Below are positions 1-8,421 of a stretch of 64,000 nucleotides of DNA, one piece after another. How positions within the stretch are numbered: position 1 is the first letter of the stretch; each line of letters starts with the position of its first letter. Under the pieces are notes generated by a model, which did not search any database, was not told the origin of the DNA, and worked only from the letters and a program-made list of their open reading frames with translations. Source of the stretch: Flavimaribacter sp039888615. GTDB lineage: Bacteria; Pseudomonadota; Alphaproteobacteria; Rhizobiales; Rhizobiaceae. The DNA is taken from assembly GCA_039888615.1 (NCBI GenBank), contig JBDQQS010000005.1; one strand, given 5' to 3'. A program made the translations under genes and the position numbers.

Positions 1-979
1 GAAACAGGATCATGACGAAACCGAAAGCTGCGTAGTTCACCGCAAACACCGAACCTGCCAGCCGGTCGGCGCCGGGCAGGGCGCTCATCAGACCCTCGAT
101 CAGATAGGGAAACAGCGTCACGAAGACGGCGCCCAGAAGCGCGCCGAGCAGGTTGCCCATGCCGCCGATGATGATCATCGCCACATACTGGATGGTCAGA
201 TAGAGCGAGAACGCCTCGATGGACACGAAGCCGCGATAATAGGCGAAGAGCGCGCCGGCGACGGACGTCATGGCGGAGGAGATGACGAATGCGAGAAGCT
301 TGTAGCGCGCCATGTCGATGCCGAGCGCCTCGGCGACAGTCTCGTTGGAATGGATCGCCCGCCAGGCGCGCCCGGAGCGCGAACGCATCAGATTGATCGA
401 TACGAGAAGCGCAATCCCCGCGGCGGCCGCCAACACGAAATACCAGATGCGCGGCGCGTAGATCTCAAAACCGAAGACGACGGGAGGATCGACCAGGATG
501 CCGGTGGAATAGCCGCGGCGGGTTTCGTATTCGCCGCCGAGATAAACGACGACGAAGTGCAACGCCAGCGTCGAGACGGCGAGATAGAGCCCGCGCAGTC
601 TGAGCGACGGCAGGCCGAAGACGACGCCAAGCACCGCGCCCGTTACGGCGGAAGCCGGTATCGTGATCCAGAAGGGCGCCGCCGTCTCCTTGTAGAGAAT
701 GCCGGCGGTAAAGGCGCCGGCCGCCAGCAGTCCGGCGTGGCCGAGGCTGATCTGGCCGGCGATGCCGGTCAAAAGCATCAGGGCGAGCGCGCCGATCGAC
801 GCCAGGAAGACCTGTGTCGCAAGGTCCACGTAGAAAGGCGAGGCGAGGAAGGGAAAGCCGATCAGAAAGACCGCGAAGACAAGGGTCATCGCTTTAGCGA
901 ACCGGGTCTCGATCAGACGGAATTCGTCGGCGTAGCTGCGGCGGAAATGGCCGCTGGCGGACGGCAGCGGCTTAGACAC
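1..979 (-). CDS. livM: Branched-chain-type ABC transporter permease LivM (partial)
   Basis: Inner-membrane permease of a HAAT-family ABC importer; together with LivH it would form the channel powered by LivG and LivF. The frame begins at a GTG (979-977) that overlaps the livH stop and runs open to the left edge, so 326 residues are visible and the C-terminus is missing. Several hydrophobic segments are present. The LivM signature GQISLGHAG lies at residues 75-83, and the second half carries a permease loop around EALGIDMARYKLL. Gene order (regulator, synthetase, livK, livH, livM) predicts livG and livF just beyond the window. The substrate need not be an amino acid: HAAT importers in alphaproteobacteria also take up aromatic acids, and the neighbours favour that. 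Confidence 0.93.
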   Translation of the reverse strand, partial: MSKPLPSASGHFRRSYADEFRLIETRFAKAMTLVFAVFLIGFPFLASPFYVDLATQVFLASIGALALMLLTGIAGQISLGHAGLLAAGAFTAGILYKETAAPFWITIPASAVTGAVLGVVFGLPSLRLRGLYLAVSTLALHFVVVYLGGEYETRRGYSTGILVDPPVVFGFEIYAPRIWYFVLAAAAGIALLVSINLMRSRSGRAWRAIHSNETVAEALGIDMARYKLLAFVISSAMTSVAGALFAYYRGFVSIEAFSLYLTIQYVAMIIIGGMGNLLGALLGAVFVTLFPYLIEGLMSALPGADRLAGSVFAVNYAAFGFVMILF

Positions 980-1844
980 GGTCGAGTTCCTCCCGGGTGC
1001 CGAACAATCCCCACGGCCGGATCACCAGCATAACGATGAGAACGATGAATGGCACGACGTCCGCAAGCAGCGGATCGATGAAGCGAATGACGCCGACTTC
1101 CGCTCCGGCGATGATGAGCGCGCCGATCAGTGCTCCGACGAGGCTGTCGAGCCCGCCGACAAGGGCCGCCGGAAAGGCCTTCAGCCCAATCATCGTCATG
1201 GTGCTGTCGAGGCCGGAATCGAGCGCGATCAGCATGCCGGCGATGGCGCCGGTAAAGGTCGACAGACCCCAGGCGAGTGCGAAGACGGCGTGCAGGTTGA
1301 TGCCGCGCTGGGCGGCGAGCAGTGGGTTCTGCCCCGCCGCGCGCATGCGGATGCCCCAGCGCCCGAACCGCAGAAAGAGAAACAGCCCGCCGTAGACGAG
1401 GACGGTGGCGACGATCAGCAGACCGGAATAGAGCGAGATGCGGGCGTCGCCCGGCAGCACGATGACGGGATTGTCCCAGCCAAGCATGGCGCGCGGATGC
1501 TGCTGCTGCGCCGACCAGAAGAGCACGATGAGGCCTCGGATCAGGATACCGAGCGCCACCGTTGTCAGGACGGCGGCCAGCACTGTCTCTCCCGTCATTC
1601 GACGCATGAGAAACAGATAGACCATGCCGCCGACAGCAAGGCTCATCACTGCGGCGAAGACGACGGCCATCAGAGGACTGGCGGCAAAAGCCGAAGCTGT
1701 CGCCACCAGCAGATAAGCGCCGAGCATCATCAATTCGCCATGGGCGAGATTGAGGACCCGGCTGACCCGGTAGATCAGCACATAACCGCAGGCGATCAGG
1801 GCGTAGATCGCCGCAAGCACCATGATATTGACTACGAATTGCAA
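972..1844 (-). CDS. livH: Branched-chain-type ABC transporter permease LivH
   Basis: Inner-membrane permease partner of LivM, 290 residues, the usual length for the family. The motif SRVLNLAHGELMMLGAY at residues 28-44 is the LivH hallmark, and the rest is a series of hydrophobic helices. The start is a TTG at 1844-1842; the next in-frame ATG would remove seven residues of the first membrane segment, so TTG is preferred. The stop overlaps the livM start by 8 bases, implying coupled translation. It follows livK by 30 bases on the same strand. Permease identity is secure; the substrate is inferred only from context. Confidence 0.94.
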   Translation of the reverse strand: MQFVVNIMVLAAIYALIACGYVLIYRVSRVLNLAHGELMMLGAYLLVATASAFAASPLMAVVFAAVMSLAVGGMVYLFLMRRMTGETVLAAVLTTVALGILIRGLIVLFWSAQQQHPRAMLGWDNPVIVLPGDARISLYSGLLIVATVLVYGGLFLFLRFGRWGIRMRAAGQNPLLAAQRGINLHAVFALAWGLSTFTGAIAGMLIALDSGLDSTMTMIGLKAFPAALVGGLDSLVGALIGALIIAGAEVGVIRFIDPLLADVVPFIVLIVMLVIRPWGLFGTREELDRV

Positions 1845-1874
1845 GCGATCCGCCCCGATTACTCTGTGCTGAAC

Positions 1875-3038
1875 TTACTGGACGTCGAAGGGCGTCCAGT
1901 CCTGGACGGTCTCGATGCTTCCGCTGTCCGGGTTCCAGCGATAGACCCGGTAGTTCTGCTGTGTGCGGAAGTGGTTGTCGGCGGTCCATTCCAGCGGTCC
2001 GCCGCGCAGACCCTGCATGTCGACGCTGATGTTCGACATGGCTTCGCGAACGGATTCGGCCGATGTCGGATCGCTTGCGGCCTTCAGGGCAGCTTCGATG
2101 ACCATGCCGGCGATCCAGCCTTCGGTCATCTGGTTGGCGGGATAGCTGGAGCCTTCGGCCGCCGACGTAATGTCCGCCATGACCGGAAGACCTTCCGAAA
2201 ACAGGGCGTTGGCGCCGACGACGAAGAATTCCGGATCCTTGACGCGTTCCAGTTCGCCTTCCGCTTCCAGATGCGCATAGGCGAGGTAATCGCCTTCCCA
2301 GCCAAGCCGGCGCAATGCCTCGAAGGTCTTGATCTGCGCGACCCAGGGCGCCCAGGACCAGACCCATTCGGCGTCCGCATTGTTGATGTTCGTTGCGAAT
2401 GGCGTGTAGTCGGGCGTCGGCGGCGGCGTGATTTCCTTGGAGACAGGCGTCATGCCCATTTCCTTGCCGAGTTCCTCGGCGAAGTCGATCTCGCCGCGGG
2501 AAACCGGTATCGCCATGGCGTGCAGCCCCAGCTTCACATCGGCGCCCGACTTGTCCTCGATAAAGCTAAGAGCGGCGCGGCTGTCATACTTGGCGCCGAA
2601 AGCCGTCGTGCAGAACAGGTTCGGGTCGGCCGGCGGAAAAACCTCGGCCGGGCAGACGGACGCCGCAAACAGCAGCGGGACGCCATTGCGCTTTGCCTCG
2701 GCGATCGTCGGCGCATAGGTCGACGACAGGCTGGAATTGATCATCATCGCCACATCGTCCTGGGTCAGGAACCGTTTGGCGTTGGCGGCGGCCTTGGACG
2801 GCTCGGCGCCGTCGTCCTGAATGAGCAGCTCGATCGGCTTTCCGTCGACGCCGCCGGCTGCGTTGACCTTGTCGATATAAAGCCGCAGACCTTCAACCGC
2901 CGGCGCATAGGTGCCGGCGACCGGCCCGGTCAGCGCTCCCGTCAGGCCAATCTTCACGCTTTCCTGGGCGTTTGCGGACGACACGGCGAAACCCGCCGTC
3001 GCCAGTCCCAGAACGGCTATCCATTTCTTCATCATCAT
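1875..3038 (-). CDS. livK: HAAT-family periplasmic substrate-binding protein (LivK-like)
   Basis: Periplasmic ligand-binding protein of the Liv-type importer, 387 residues. A signal peptide is clear, with three Met codons, two Lys, a hydrophobic stretch and cleavage after ANA near residue 24. The mature part starts ESVKIGLTGALTGP, typical of the type 1 periplasmic-binding fold. I start at 3038 because GGGAGGA lies just upstream of three consecutive ATGs; a longer open frame upstream has no signal sequence. It sits 46 bases after the acyl-CoA synthetase and 30 bases before livH. Aromatic acids or acyl compounds are more likely ligands than leucine, given the neighbours, but nothing in the sequence fixes the ligand. 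Confidence 0.92.
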   Translation of the reverse strand: MMMKKWIAVLGLATAGFAVSSANAQESVKIGLTGALTGPVAGTYAPAVEGLRLYIDKVNAAGGVDGKPIELLIQDDGAEPSKAAANAKRFLTQDDVAMMINSSLSSTYAPTIAEAKRNGVPLLFAASVCPAEVFPPADPNLFCTTAFGAKYDSRAALSFIEDKSGADVKLGLHAMAIPVSRGEIDFAEELGKEMGMTPVSKEITPPPTPDYTPFATNINNADAEWVWSWAPWVAQIKTFEALRRLGWEGDYLAYAHLEAEGELERVKDPEFFVVGANALFSEGLPVMADITSAAEGSSYPANQMTEGWIAGMVIEAALKAASDPTSAESVREAMSNISVDMQGLRGGPLEWTADNHFRTQQNYRVYRWNPDSGSIETVQDWTPFDVQ

Positions 3039-3084
3039 GCTTCCTCCCTTTGTGTCGCGACCGGACATGGCCGCGATTGTCGTG

Positions 3085-4974
3085 CTACTCCCCGACAGCG
3101 GCCGCGACCATTCGCTCTTCCCTGTCGTCATACATCTCGTCGACAAGCGTCTTGAACCGCTCGTACATCTGCGTGCGCTTGACCTTGCGCGTCGGCGTCA
3201 CCGGCTCGCCTTCCTCCTCAGGGTCGAGAACCTTGGGCAGGATCCGAAACTGCTTGATTTGTTCGACGCGGGCGAGTTTCTCGTTGCCGCGCGCGATCTC
3301 GCCTGCGATGAGGTCCCGCGTACGCGGATTTTCCGCGAGATTGGTAAAGCCTGAATAGGCGATGTCGTTGGCGCGCGCCCAGTCCGACACCATGTCGAAA
3401 TCGATCTCGACGAGCGCCGCCAGATATTTCCGTCCGTGACCGAAGACGATGATTTCGCTCAGATAGGGGCTCGCCCGCATGACGTTTTCGACATAGGCCG
3501 GCGAAATTGTTTTGCCGCCGGAGGTCACCAGGAAATCGCGGGCCCGGTCGATCAGGCGCAGGGCGCCGTCTTCGAGCTTGCCGATGTCTCCGGTTTTCAG
3601 CCATCCGTCTTCAGTGAAACTTTCGCGCGTCGCCTCTTCGTTGTTCCAGTAGCCGTCGAAAAGGTCCGGGCTCGAGACCTGGATTTCGCCGTCATCGGCA
3701 AGCCGCGCCTCCCATCCTTCGGGAACCGTGCCCACGGTCCCCGGTCGGAAGAACGGCCCTTTCTGACCGGCGATGATGCCGCCGGCTGTCTCGGTCTGGC
3801 CGTACATCTCGACGACATTGACGCCGTATATCTGCCACAGCGTCGCCGTCTCCGCCGGCAGCGGCGCGCCGCCGGAAATGACCAGCTCCAGCTTGTCGAA
3901 GCCGAGTTTGTTCAGGATCGGTCGAAAGACGAAGACCCACGCCAGTTTGAACGCGGCGGCGTCGGCCGTTGAATAGTCGCCCTCCCATCGCGCCTCCGCG
4001 ATTGGGCGGGCGCGGCGCATCGCAAATTCATAGGCGCCGCGTTTCAGGCCGGACGAGTTGGAAATGCCGACCAGGATCTGCGAGGCGAATTTCTGCAGAT
4101 AGCGCGGCACGGAAAACAGTATTGTCGGCGCGACCTCGAAGATCGTGGTCGCAAGGTCCTCGACGTCTTCGCTATAATGCGGGACGAGCCTGGAACAAAG
4201 CGGCAGCGTCAGCGCGATGTCGCGGCCAAGCACATGGCACAGCGGCAGAAACGCGACGGTCCGCTGTTCGCGCTCCCGCAGCATTGGATAGTGGTTGACG
4301 ATGTTGTAGGTCGCCGCCAGGTGCTTGCCGTGACTGACAACAGCGCCTTTTGGCGCGCCCGTCGTCCCGGACGTGTAGACGATGAAGGCCGGGGCTTCGG
4401 GGTCCAGCTCTCCGGCTTTTCTCTCAAGCCAGTCGATCCCTGCGCTTTCGGCGTCCACGAGGTTCCGCCAAGTCTTCAGCCGCGGATCGTCATAGTCAAA
4501 CAGGGCCGTGTCGTCGATGACCACGATATGCTGCAGGTCCGGCAGCCTGTCCGCCACGGCGAGCAGCTTGTCGACATATTCCTGATCTTCGGAAACGAAG
4601 GCGGAGGCGCCGCCGTCGCGCATCTGGTACTCGACCTCTTCCGTGGAGGCAGTCGGGTAGATGCCGTAGGTAATGCAGCCGATCGCCTGTGCGGCGAGGT
4701 CGGAGATCGCCCATTCCTCGCAAGGGTCGCCCATGATCGCGACCCGGTCTCCCTTGCGGAGGCCAAGCTTTTTGAACGCCGCCGCGCAACGCGCGACCGC
4801 CGCCGCATAGTCGGTCCAGGAACGTTCGCGATATATGCCGAGTTGCTTGGCGCGAAAGGCCGCGCCGGAAGGGTCGCTCCGGGCGCGTTCGCACAACAGC
4901 GCCGGCGCAGTGGTTCGCCGCAATGTCTCGTAGCTATACGCAGACGCTTCCATCATCTCCCGGCGTCCAGCCAA
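3085..4974 (-). CDS. AMP-dependent acyl-CoA synthetase (long-chain/aryl type)
   Basis: Forms acyl-CoA from a carboxylic acid, ATP and CoA through an acyl-AMP intermediate. The 629-residue protein carries the AMP-binding P-loop YTSGTTGAPKG at residues 200-210, a later YGQTE motif, the hinge region DGWLKTGDIG, and the C-terminal catalytic-lysine region around KVKRTQ. Length and layout match the FAA1-like long-chain synthetases often found beside HAAT importers. The start is uncertain: TTG at 4974 has GGAGGA three bases upstream, while ATGs at 4956 and 4953 follow GGGAG. An 18-bp palindrome (5015-5032) sits directly upstream, probably an operator of the TetR regulator encoded before it. Role inferred: CoA activation of the imported acid. 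Confidence 0.9.
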   Translation of the reverse strand: MAGRREMMEASAYSYETLRRTTAPALLCERARSDPSGAAFRAKQLGIYRERSWTDYAAAVARCAAAFKKLGLRKGDRVAIMGDPCEEWAISDLAAQAIGCITYGIYPTASTEEVEYQMRDGGASAFVSEDQEYVDKLLAVADRLPDLQHIVVIDDTALFDYDDPRLKTWRNLVDAESAGIDWLERKAGELDPEAPAFIVYTSGTTGAPKGAVVSHGKHLAATYNIVNHYPMLREREQRTVAFLPLCHVLGRDIALTLPLCSRLVPHYSEDVEDLATTIFEVAPTILFSVPRYLQKFASQILVGISNSSGLKRGAYEFAMRRARPIAEARWEGDYSTADAAAFKLAWVFVFRPILNKLGFDKLELVISGGAPLPAETATLWQIYGVNVVEMYGQTETAGGIIAGQKGPFFRPGTVGTVPEGWEARLADDGEIQVSSPDLFDGYWNNEEATRESFTEDGWLKTGDIGKLEDGALRLIDRARDFLVTSGGKTISPAYVENVMRASPYLSEIIVFGHGRKYLAALVEIDFDMVSDWARANDIAYSGFTNLAENPRTRDLIAGEIARGNEKLARVEQIKQFRILPKVLDPEEEGEPVTPTRKVKRTQMYERFKTLVDEMYDDREERMVAAAVGE

Positions 4975-5014
4975 GTTCCTCCGAGCTTGTTCTATACCGC
5001 AGCCAGAGCTAAAA

Positions 5015-5032
5015 TTCTATAGCTCTATAAAA
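5015..5032. promoter_or_regulatory. Palindromic operator 1, upstream of the acyl-CoA synthetase
   Basis: TTCTATAG-CT-CTATAAAA, an 18-bp dyad with one mismatch from TTCTATAG-N2-CTATAGAA. It lies between the TetR stop (5041) and the start of the synthetase gene, placed to control the synthetase-liv genes. The same dyad, with a different single mismatch, occurs at 5834-5851. TetR-family binding is inferred, not shown. Confidence 0.6.
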
Positions 5033-5040
5033 TTTTTTGC

Positions 5041-5664
5041 CTAGTCGGCATCCGTGTTGCGGGCGCCGTTCAGCGCCAGGTCGCCAAACAGTTCGGCGAT
5101 CCGGTCAAGCGGTATGGATTCACGCTCGTACCAGGTGGAGACGGCGTTCATCATCCCGAGCAGGGCGAGCGTCGTCATGCGCGGATTGAGATCGTTGCGG
5201 AACTCGCCGTTGCGGATGCCCTCGCGGATGACCCGCTCGAAAATGGCTTCGAGCCGCCGCGACATGCGGCCGACCTTGCGGCGGCTTTCCATGGGCAGCC
5301 ATTTGCGTTCGTTCAGGAAGGTTCGGGTGTAATCCGCGCGATGGTCCAGCGGCGCAATATGCGCCGCAAGGAGCTGGCAGAGGCGTTTCTGCGCCGGAAG
5401 TCCGTTGCGGACGATCTCTTCAGCCTTTTCGACAAATCCCGCTGCGCCAAGGGCGCAGACCTCTTCCAGCGCCGTTTCCTTGGAATCGAAATAGTAATAG
5501 AGGCTCGCCTGCCGCATGCCGAGCAGATCGGCGATATCCTGCGTTGACGTTCCATGATAGCCGCGTTCGGCAAAGACCCGCGCCGCGGCGTCGACGATTT
5601 CGCGGCGACGCTTTCTGACGTTGCGCTGCGGAGACTTTTCGGTCTGTTTCAACTGGCGGGTCAT
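5041..5664 (-). CDS. TetR/AcrR family transcriptional regulator
   Basis: DNA-binding repressor of 207 residues, a typical TetR length. The N-terminal helix-turn-helix covers about residues 40-60 (TSTQDIADLLGMRQASLYYYF), preceded by a basic stretch; the C-terminal half is the ligand-binding helical domain. It is the first gene of the minus-strand block and is divergent from the LigM-like gene. Two near-identical 18-bp palindromes flank it, one in each intergenic space, so it probably represses itself, the synthetase-liv genes and the divergent pair. The inducer is probably an acyl-CoA or aromatic compound; this is inference from context. Confidence 0.93.
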   Translation of the reverse strand: MTRQLKQTEKSPQRNVRKRRREIVDAAARVFAERGYHGTSTQDIADLLGMRQASLYYYFDSKETALEEVCALGAAGFVEKAEEIVRNGLPAQKRLCQLLAAHIAPLDHRADYTRTFLNERKWLPMESRRKVGRMSRRLEAIFERVIREGIRNGEFRNDLNPRMTTLALLGMMNAVSTWYERESIPLDRIAELFGDLALNGARNTDAD

Positions 5665-5920
5665 GGCTTACTCGATCGGGGGCAGGCAGGTTCAGGATCT
5701 GTGTACACGATCGCTTCTGCCGAGGGAAACGGCCAGACGCCGCCGACATCCACGTCGCATCGGCGCATCGGCGCATGCATGGCGCTCTCCTTCCGGGGCG
5801 CCGATACGAAGGCGCTCGACATATTGCCTATTTTTCTATAGTGCAATAGAATTATCAAGACTGCAATCCGGATATGCCGGGGCATCGGCAGCGTGCAAGG
5901 CGGCAAGGGAGGAGATCGAC
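5665..5920. promoter_or_regulatory. Divergent promoter region between the TetR and LigM-like genes
   Basis: 256 bases between two divergent start codons. The part near 5821-5860 is AT-rich and carries operator 2. I see no RNA gene and no convincing small ORF here. Confidence 0.5.
5834..5851. promoter_or_regulatory. Palindromic operator 2, divergent promoter region
   Basis: TTCTATAG-TG-CAATAGAA, an 18-bp dyad differing at one position from TTCTATAG-N2-CTATAGAA and matching the left arm and spacing of the site at 5015-5032. It lies 70 bases before the LigM-like start codon and 170 bases before the TetR start, placed to control both directions. Confidence 0.6.
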
Positions 5921-7372
5921 ATGGCCGGAAATGACAAACAACCGCAATCCTTGAGCGACCTGATCGAGCAGGTTCCCAATATCGTTGATCATTTGTTTCG
6001 CAATCCGCCGAAGAATGCGCTGACGATCTACACCCAGATGATGCCGGGCGACGCCGTGCGGCCGGAATTCACGACCTGGCGCGACGAGCAGCGCTCCTGG
6101 CGCGAGACGATCGCACTGCACGATCAGAGCTACCACATGCACAGCCTGCACCTGCGCGGACCCGGCGCGCTGGATCTGTGTCAGTATCTTGCCGTCAATT
6201 CCTTCAGGACATTCGAGGTCGGCGCGGCGAAGCAGCTTGTGGCCTGCTCTCCGGAAGGCCACGTCATCGGCGATGCGATCATTTATCGTCTGGAGCCGGA
6301 ACACTTCATCGTCGTCGGCAACCCCTCGACCACCGACTGGGTGGAGTTCAATGCCCAGGCGCTCGGCTACGAGGTGGAATCCGAACTCGATTCGATGTGG
6401 GCGCTCAACAAGGCAAAGAAGCGCAATTTCTATCGCTATCAGGTGGAAGGACCGAACGCCTGGGATCTGCTGGGAAAACTGCATGGCGGTCCGTTGCCGG
6501 AGATAAAATTCTTCCGATCGGATATCCTTGATATCGCCGGATGCAAGGTTCGCGGCATGCGCCACACCATGGGCGGCGTTCCCGGTCTTGAGCTTTCCGG
6601 CCCCTGGGAGGATCGACAGGCCGTCAAGAAAGCGCTTGTGAGCGAGGGCAAGGACTTCGGGCTGCGGCAAATCGGGTCCATCGGCTATTTCACCACCGTA
6701 ATCGAATCAGGCTGGTGGGCGGTGCCGGTTTCGGCCGTCTACACCAGCCCGGCAATGAAGCCCTACCGCGACTGGCTGAGTTCGCGGAATGCGGCGATGC
6801 GCATGTCGCTCGGCGGCAGCTTTTATTCGCCTGACATCGAAGACTATTATCTCACGCCGTTCGACCTCAATTACGGCCATCTGGTGAAGTTCGACCACGA
6901 CTATGTCGGTCGGGAGGCGCTGGAAGCGATGGTCGGCAAGCCGCATCGCAAGAAGGTGACGCTGATCTGGAACGCCGAGGACGTGATGAAGGTCATGCAG
7001 AGCCAGTTCGAGACCGGCGGCCGCAATCCGCTGCCGATCACCATGCCGCTGGCGGCCGCAGCGCGCATGCACTACGACCGCGTCACCGACAAGTCTGGCA
7101 AGACGATTGGCCTCGCCACCTATCCGACCTACACCGTCAACGAGCACGCCATGATGTCTCTGGCCAGCGTCGACTCGGACTTCGCCGAACACGGAACAGA
7201 GGTCGTGCTCTACTGGGGCGAGGATGGCGGAGGGGCTCGCAGCGCCGGCAATATCGAATCGCATGAACAGGTCAAGATCCGCGCCATCGTCGCGCCGTCG
7301 CCGATCAGTCTCGCGGCGCAGTCCTATCGCAGCGAAATCGGTGTGACACGCGGTTCGCTGGAAGCCGTATAG
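5921..7372 (+). CDS. LigM/GcvT-like tetrahydrofolate-dependent aromatic O-demethylase
   Basis: Aminomethyltransferase-fold protein of 483 residues. From memory it resembles LigM, the vanillate/3-O-methylgallate O-demethylase that transfers the methyl group of a methoxy-aromatic acid to tetrahydrofolate, through most of its length; examples are the stretch FDHDYVGREALEAM near residue 322 and the following RKKVTLIWNAEDV. That length is far above the T-protein of the glycine cleavage system (about 360). The ATG at 5921 follows a strong AAGGGAGGAG. The divergent TetR gene, the HAAT importer and the acyl-CoA synthetase fit a methoxylated aromatic acid as substrate. Other members of the fold act on other methyl donors such as DMSP (DmdA), so the exact substrate is open. 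Confidence 0.83.
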   Translation: MAGNDKQPQSLSDLIEQVPNIVDHLFRNPPKNALTIYTQMMPGDAVRPEFTTWRDEQRSWRETIALHDQSYHMHSLHLRGPGALDLCQYLAVNSFRTFEVGAAKQLVACSPEGHVIGDAIIYRLEPEHFIVVGNPSTTDWVEFNAQALGYEVESELDSMWALNKAKKRNFYRYQVEGPNAWDLLGKLHGGPLPEIKFFRSDILDIAGCKVRGMRHTMGGVPGLELSGPWEDRQAVKKALVSEGKDFGLRQIGSIGYFTTVIESGWWAVPVSAVYTSPAMKPYRDWLSSRNAAMRMSLGGSFYSPDIEDYYLTPFDLNYGHLVKFDHDYVGREALEAMVGKPHRKKVTLIWNAEDVMKVMQSQFETGGRNPLPITMPLAAAARMHYDRVTDKSGKTIGLATYPTYTVNEHAMMSLASVDSDFAEHGTEVVLYWGEDGGGARSAGNIESHEQVKIRAIVAPSPISLAAQSYRSEIGVTRGSLEAV

Positions 7373-7424
7373 TGTCCCGAATCGGACAGGCGCCGCCGAA
7401 GTTCGGCGAGACAAGGATCAAGCG

Positions 7425-7841
7425 ATGCTTTCCAACACATTGACGCGGCGGATCGAATGGGGTGACTGCGATCCGGCCGGGATCGTTTTCAACCCGAATT
7501 TTTTCTCGTTCTTCGACCACGGCGTCACAATGCTCTACGAGGCGGCGGAGTTGCCGAAACATGAGATGGTGGCGCGCTACGGAATCGCCGGATGTCCGCT
7601 GGTGGCGACGAATGCGCAGTTCAAGGCGCCCTGCCGCTATGGCGACGAGATCGAAATCGTAAGCAGCATCGCCGAGATTCGCAAATCCAGTTTCGATATA
7701 ATTCACGCGCTGACCAAAGACGGCGCCTTGTGCGTCGAGGTCCGGGAAACGCGCGTCTGGACCCAGAAGGATCCGGAGACGGGTAAACTCAAATCCACGC
7801 CCATACCGGCTGATGTCGTCGCCCGCTTTCGCGGAGAGTGA
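7425..7841 (+). CDS. Acyl-CoA thioesterase, 4-hydroxybenzoyl-CoA thioesterase-like
   Basis: Hotdog-fold thioesterase of 138 residues that hydrolyses an acyl- or aroyl-CoA to the free acid. Residues 12-22 read WGDCDPAGIVF, closely matching the active-site segment of Pseudomonas 4-hydroxybenzoyl-CoA thioesterase; its catalytic Asp corresponds to Asp16 here. It lies 52 bases after the LigM-like gene on the same strand and is probably co-transcribed. In this setting it may release a free aromatic acid from a CoA ester made by the divergent synthetase, or relieve CoA trapping. The family assignment is strong; the substrate is inferred. Confidence 0.88.
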   Translation: MLSNTLTRRIEWGDCDPAGIVFNPNFFSFFDHGVTMLYEAAELPKHEMVARYGIAGCPLVATNAQFKAPCRYGDEIEIVSSIAEIRKSSFDIIHALTKDGALCVEVRETRVWTQKDPETGKLKSTPIPADVVARFRGE

Positions 7842-7844
7842 TGT

Positions 7845-8381
7845 TCAACCGCCGGTGTATTGCGGCGCCGCGGCGTCGAATTCCTTGCGCAAATTGACGT
7901 TCACGCGCCGGTTCTGGGCCTTGCAGGCGATATTCGAGCAATTGCGCACCAGGCGCTCCTTGCCATAGCCCTTGGCCCACATCCTGCGCCGGTCGACGCC
8001 CTTGGAAGCCAGATAGTTCATCACGGCGTTCGCCCGCTTGTCTGACAGCGCCACATTGGCTGCGTCGGATCCTGGATCGTCCGCAAAGCCCTGCATCTTG
8101 ATCAGCCATTTCGGATGGCGCACCAGCCACCGGGCCTGCAGGTCCATCGTTTCCAGCGCCACGTCGTCAAATTCTGCGGATCCGGACGCGAAATAGATGC
8201 GCCGTCCGACGGTCATGACGAAATTTTCTTCGCTGTCGGACTTGGCGTTGGCAAAGCCGACGGCCGGATCATCCGTGCTGCCGCTCAGCGGGTCGCCGAG
8301 GCTAGCAGTGGTGCAGCCGGACGCGCCGAGGCCGCCAGCCAGCAAGGCGCATGCGATCAATGCGTGAAAGATGGACTTCAT
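7845..8381 (-). CDS. OmpA-family peptidoglycan-associated lipoprotein
   Basis: Predicted outer-membrane lipoprotein of 178 residues. The start at 8381 gives a lipoprotein signal with a hydrophobic stretch ending at a Cys (about residue 23, ASGC just before cleavage). The C-terminal two thirds is an OmpA-like peptidoglycan-binding domain: a FASGSAEFDD strand, the segment SDKRANAVMNYLASKGVD, and an NRRVNVNL end. Upstream in-frame codons lack a signal peptide and are rejected. It ends four bases from the thioesterase stop on the opposite strand and follows an L,D-transpeptidase, so both act on the cell wall. Confidence 0.87.
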   Translation of the reverse strand: MKSIFHALIACALLAGGLGASGCTTASLGDPLSGSTDDPAVGFANAKSDSEENFVMTVGRRIYFASGSAEFDDVALETMDLQARWLVRHPKWLIKMQGFADDPGSDAANVALSDKRANAVMNYLASKGVDRRRMWAKGYGKERLVRNCSNIACKAQNRRVNVNLRKEFDAAAPQYTGG

Positions 8382-8421
8382 GGATATTGAAACCTGCTTT
8401 TGAGTATCGGGCGACGGTGCT

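Noticed and set aside
1290..3155. Long open frame antisense to livH and livK
   Set aside because: High-GC genes leave open antisense frames; the minus-strand frames carry clear family motifs and this product resembles nothing.
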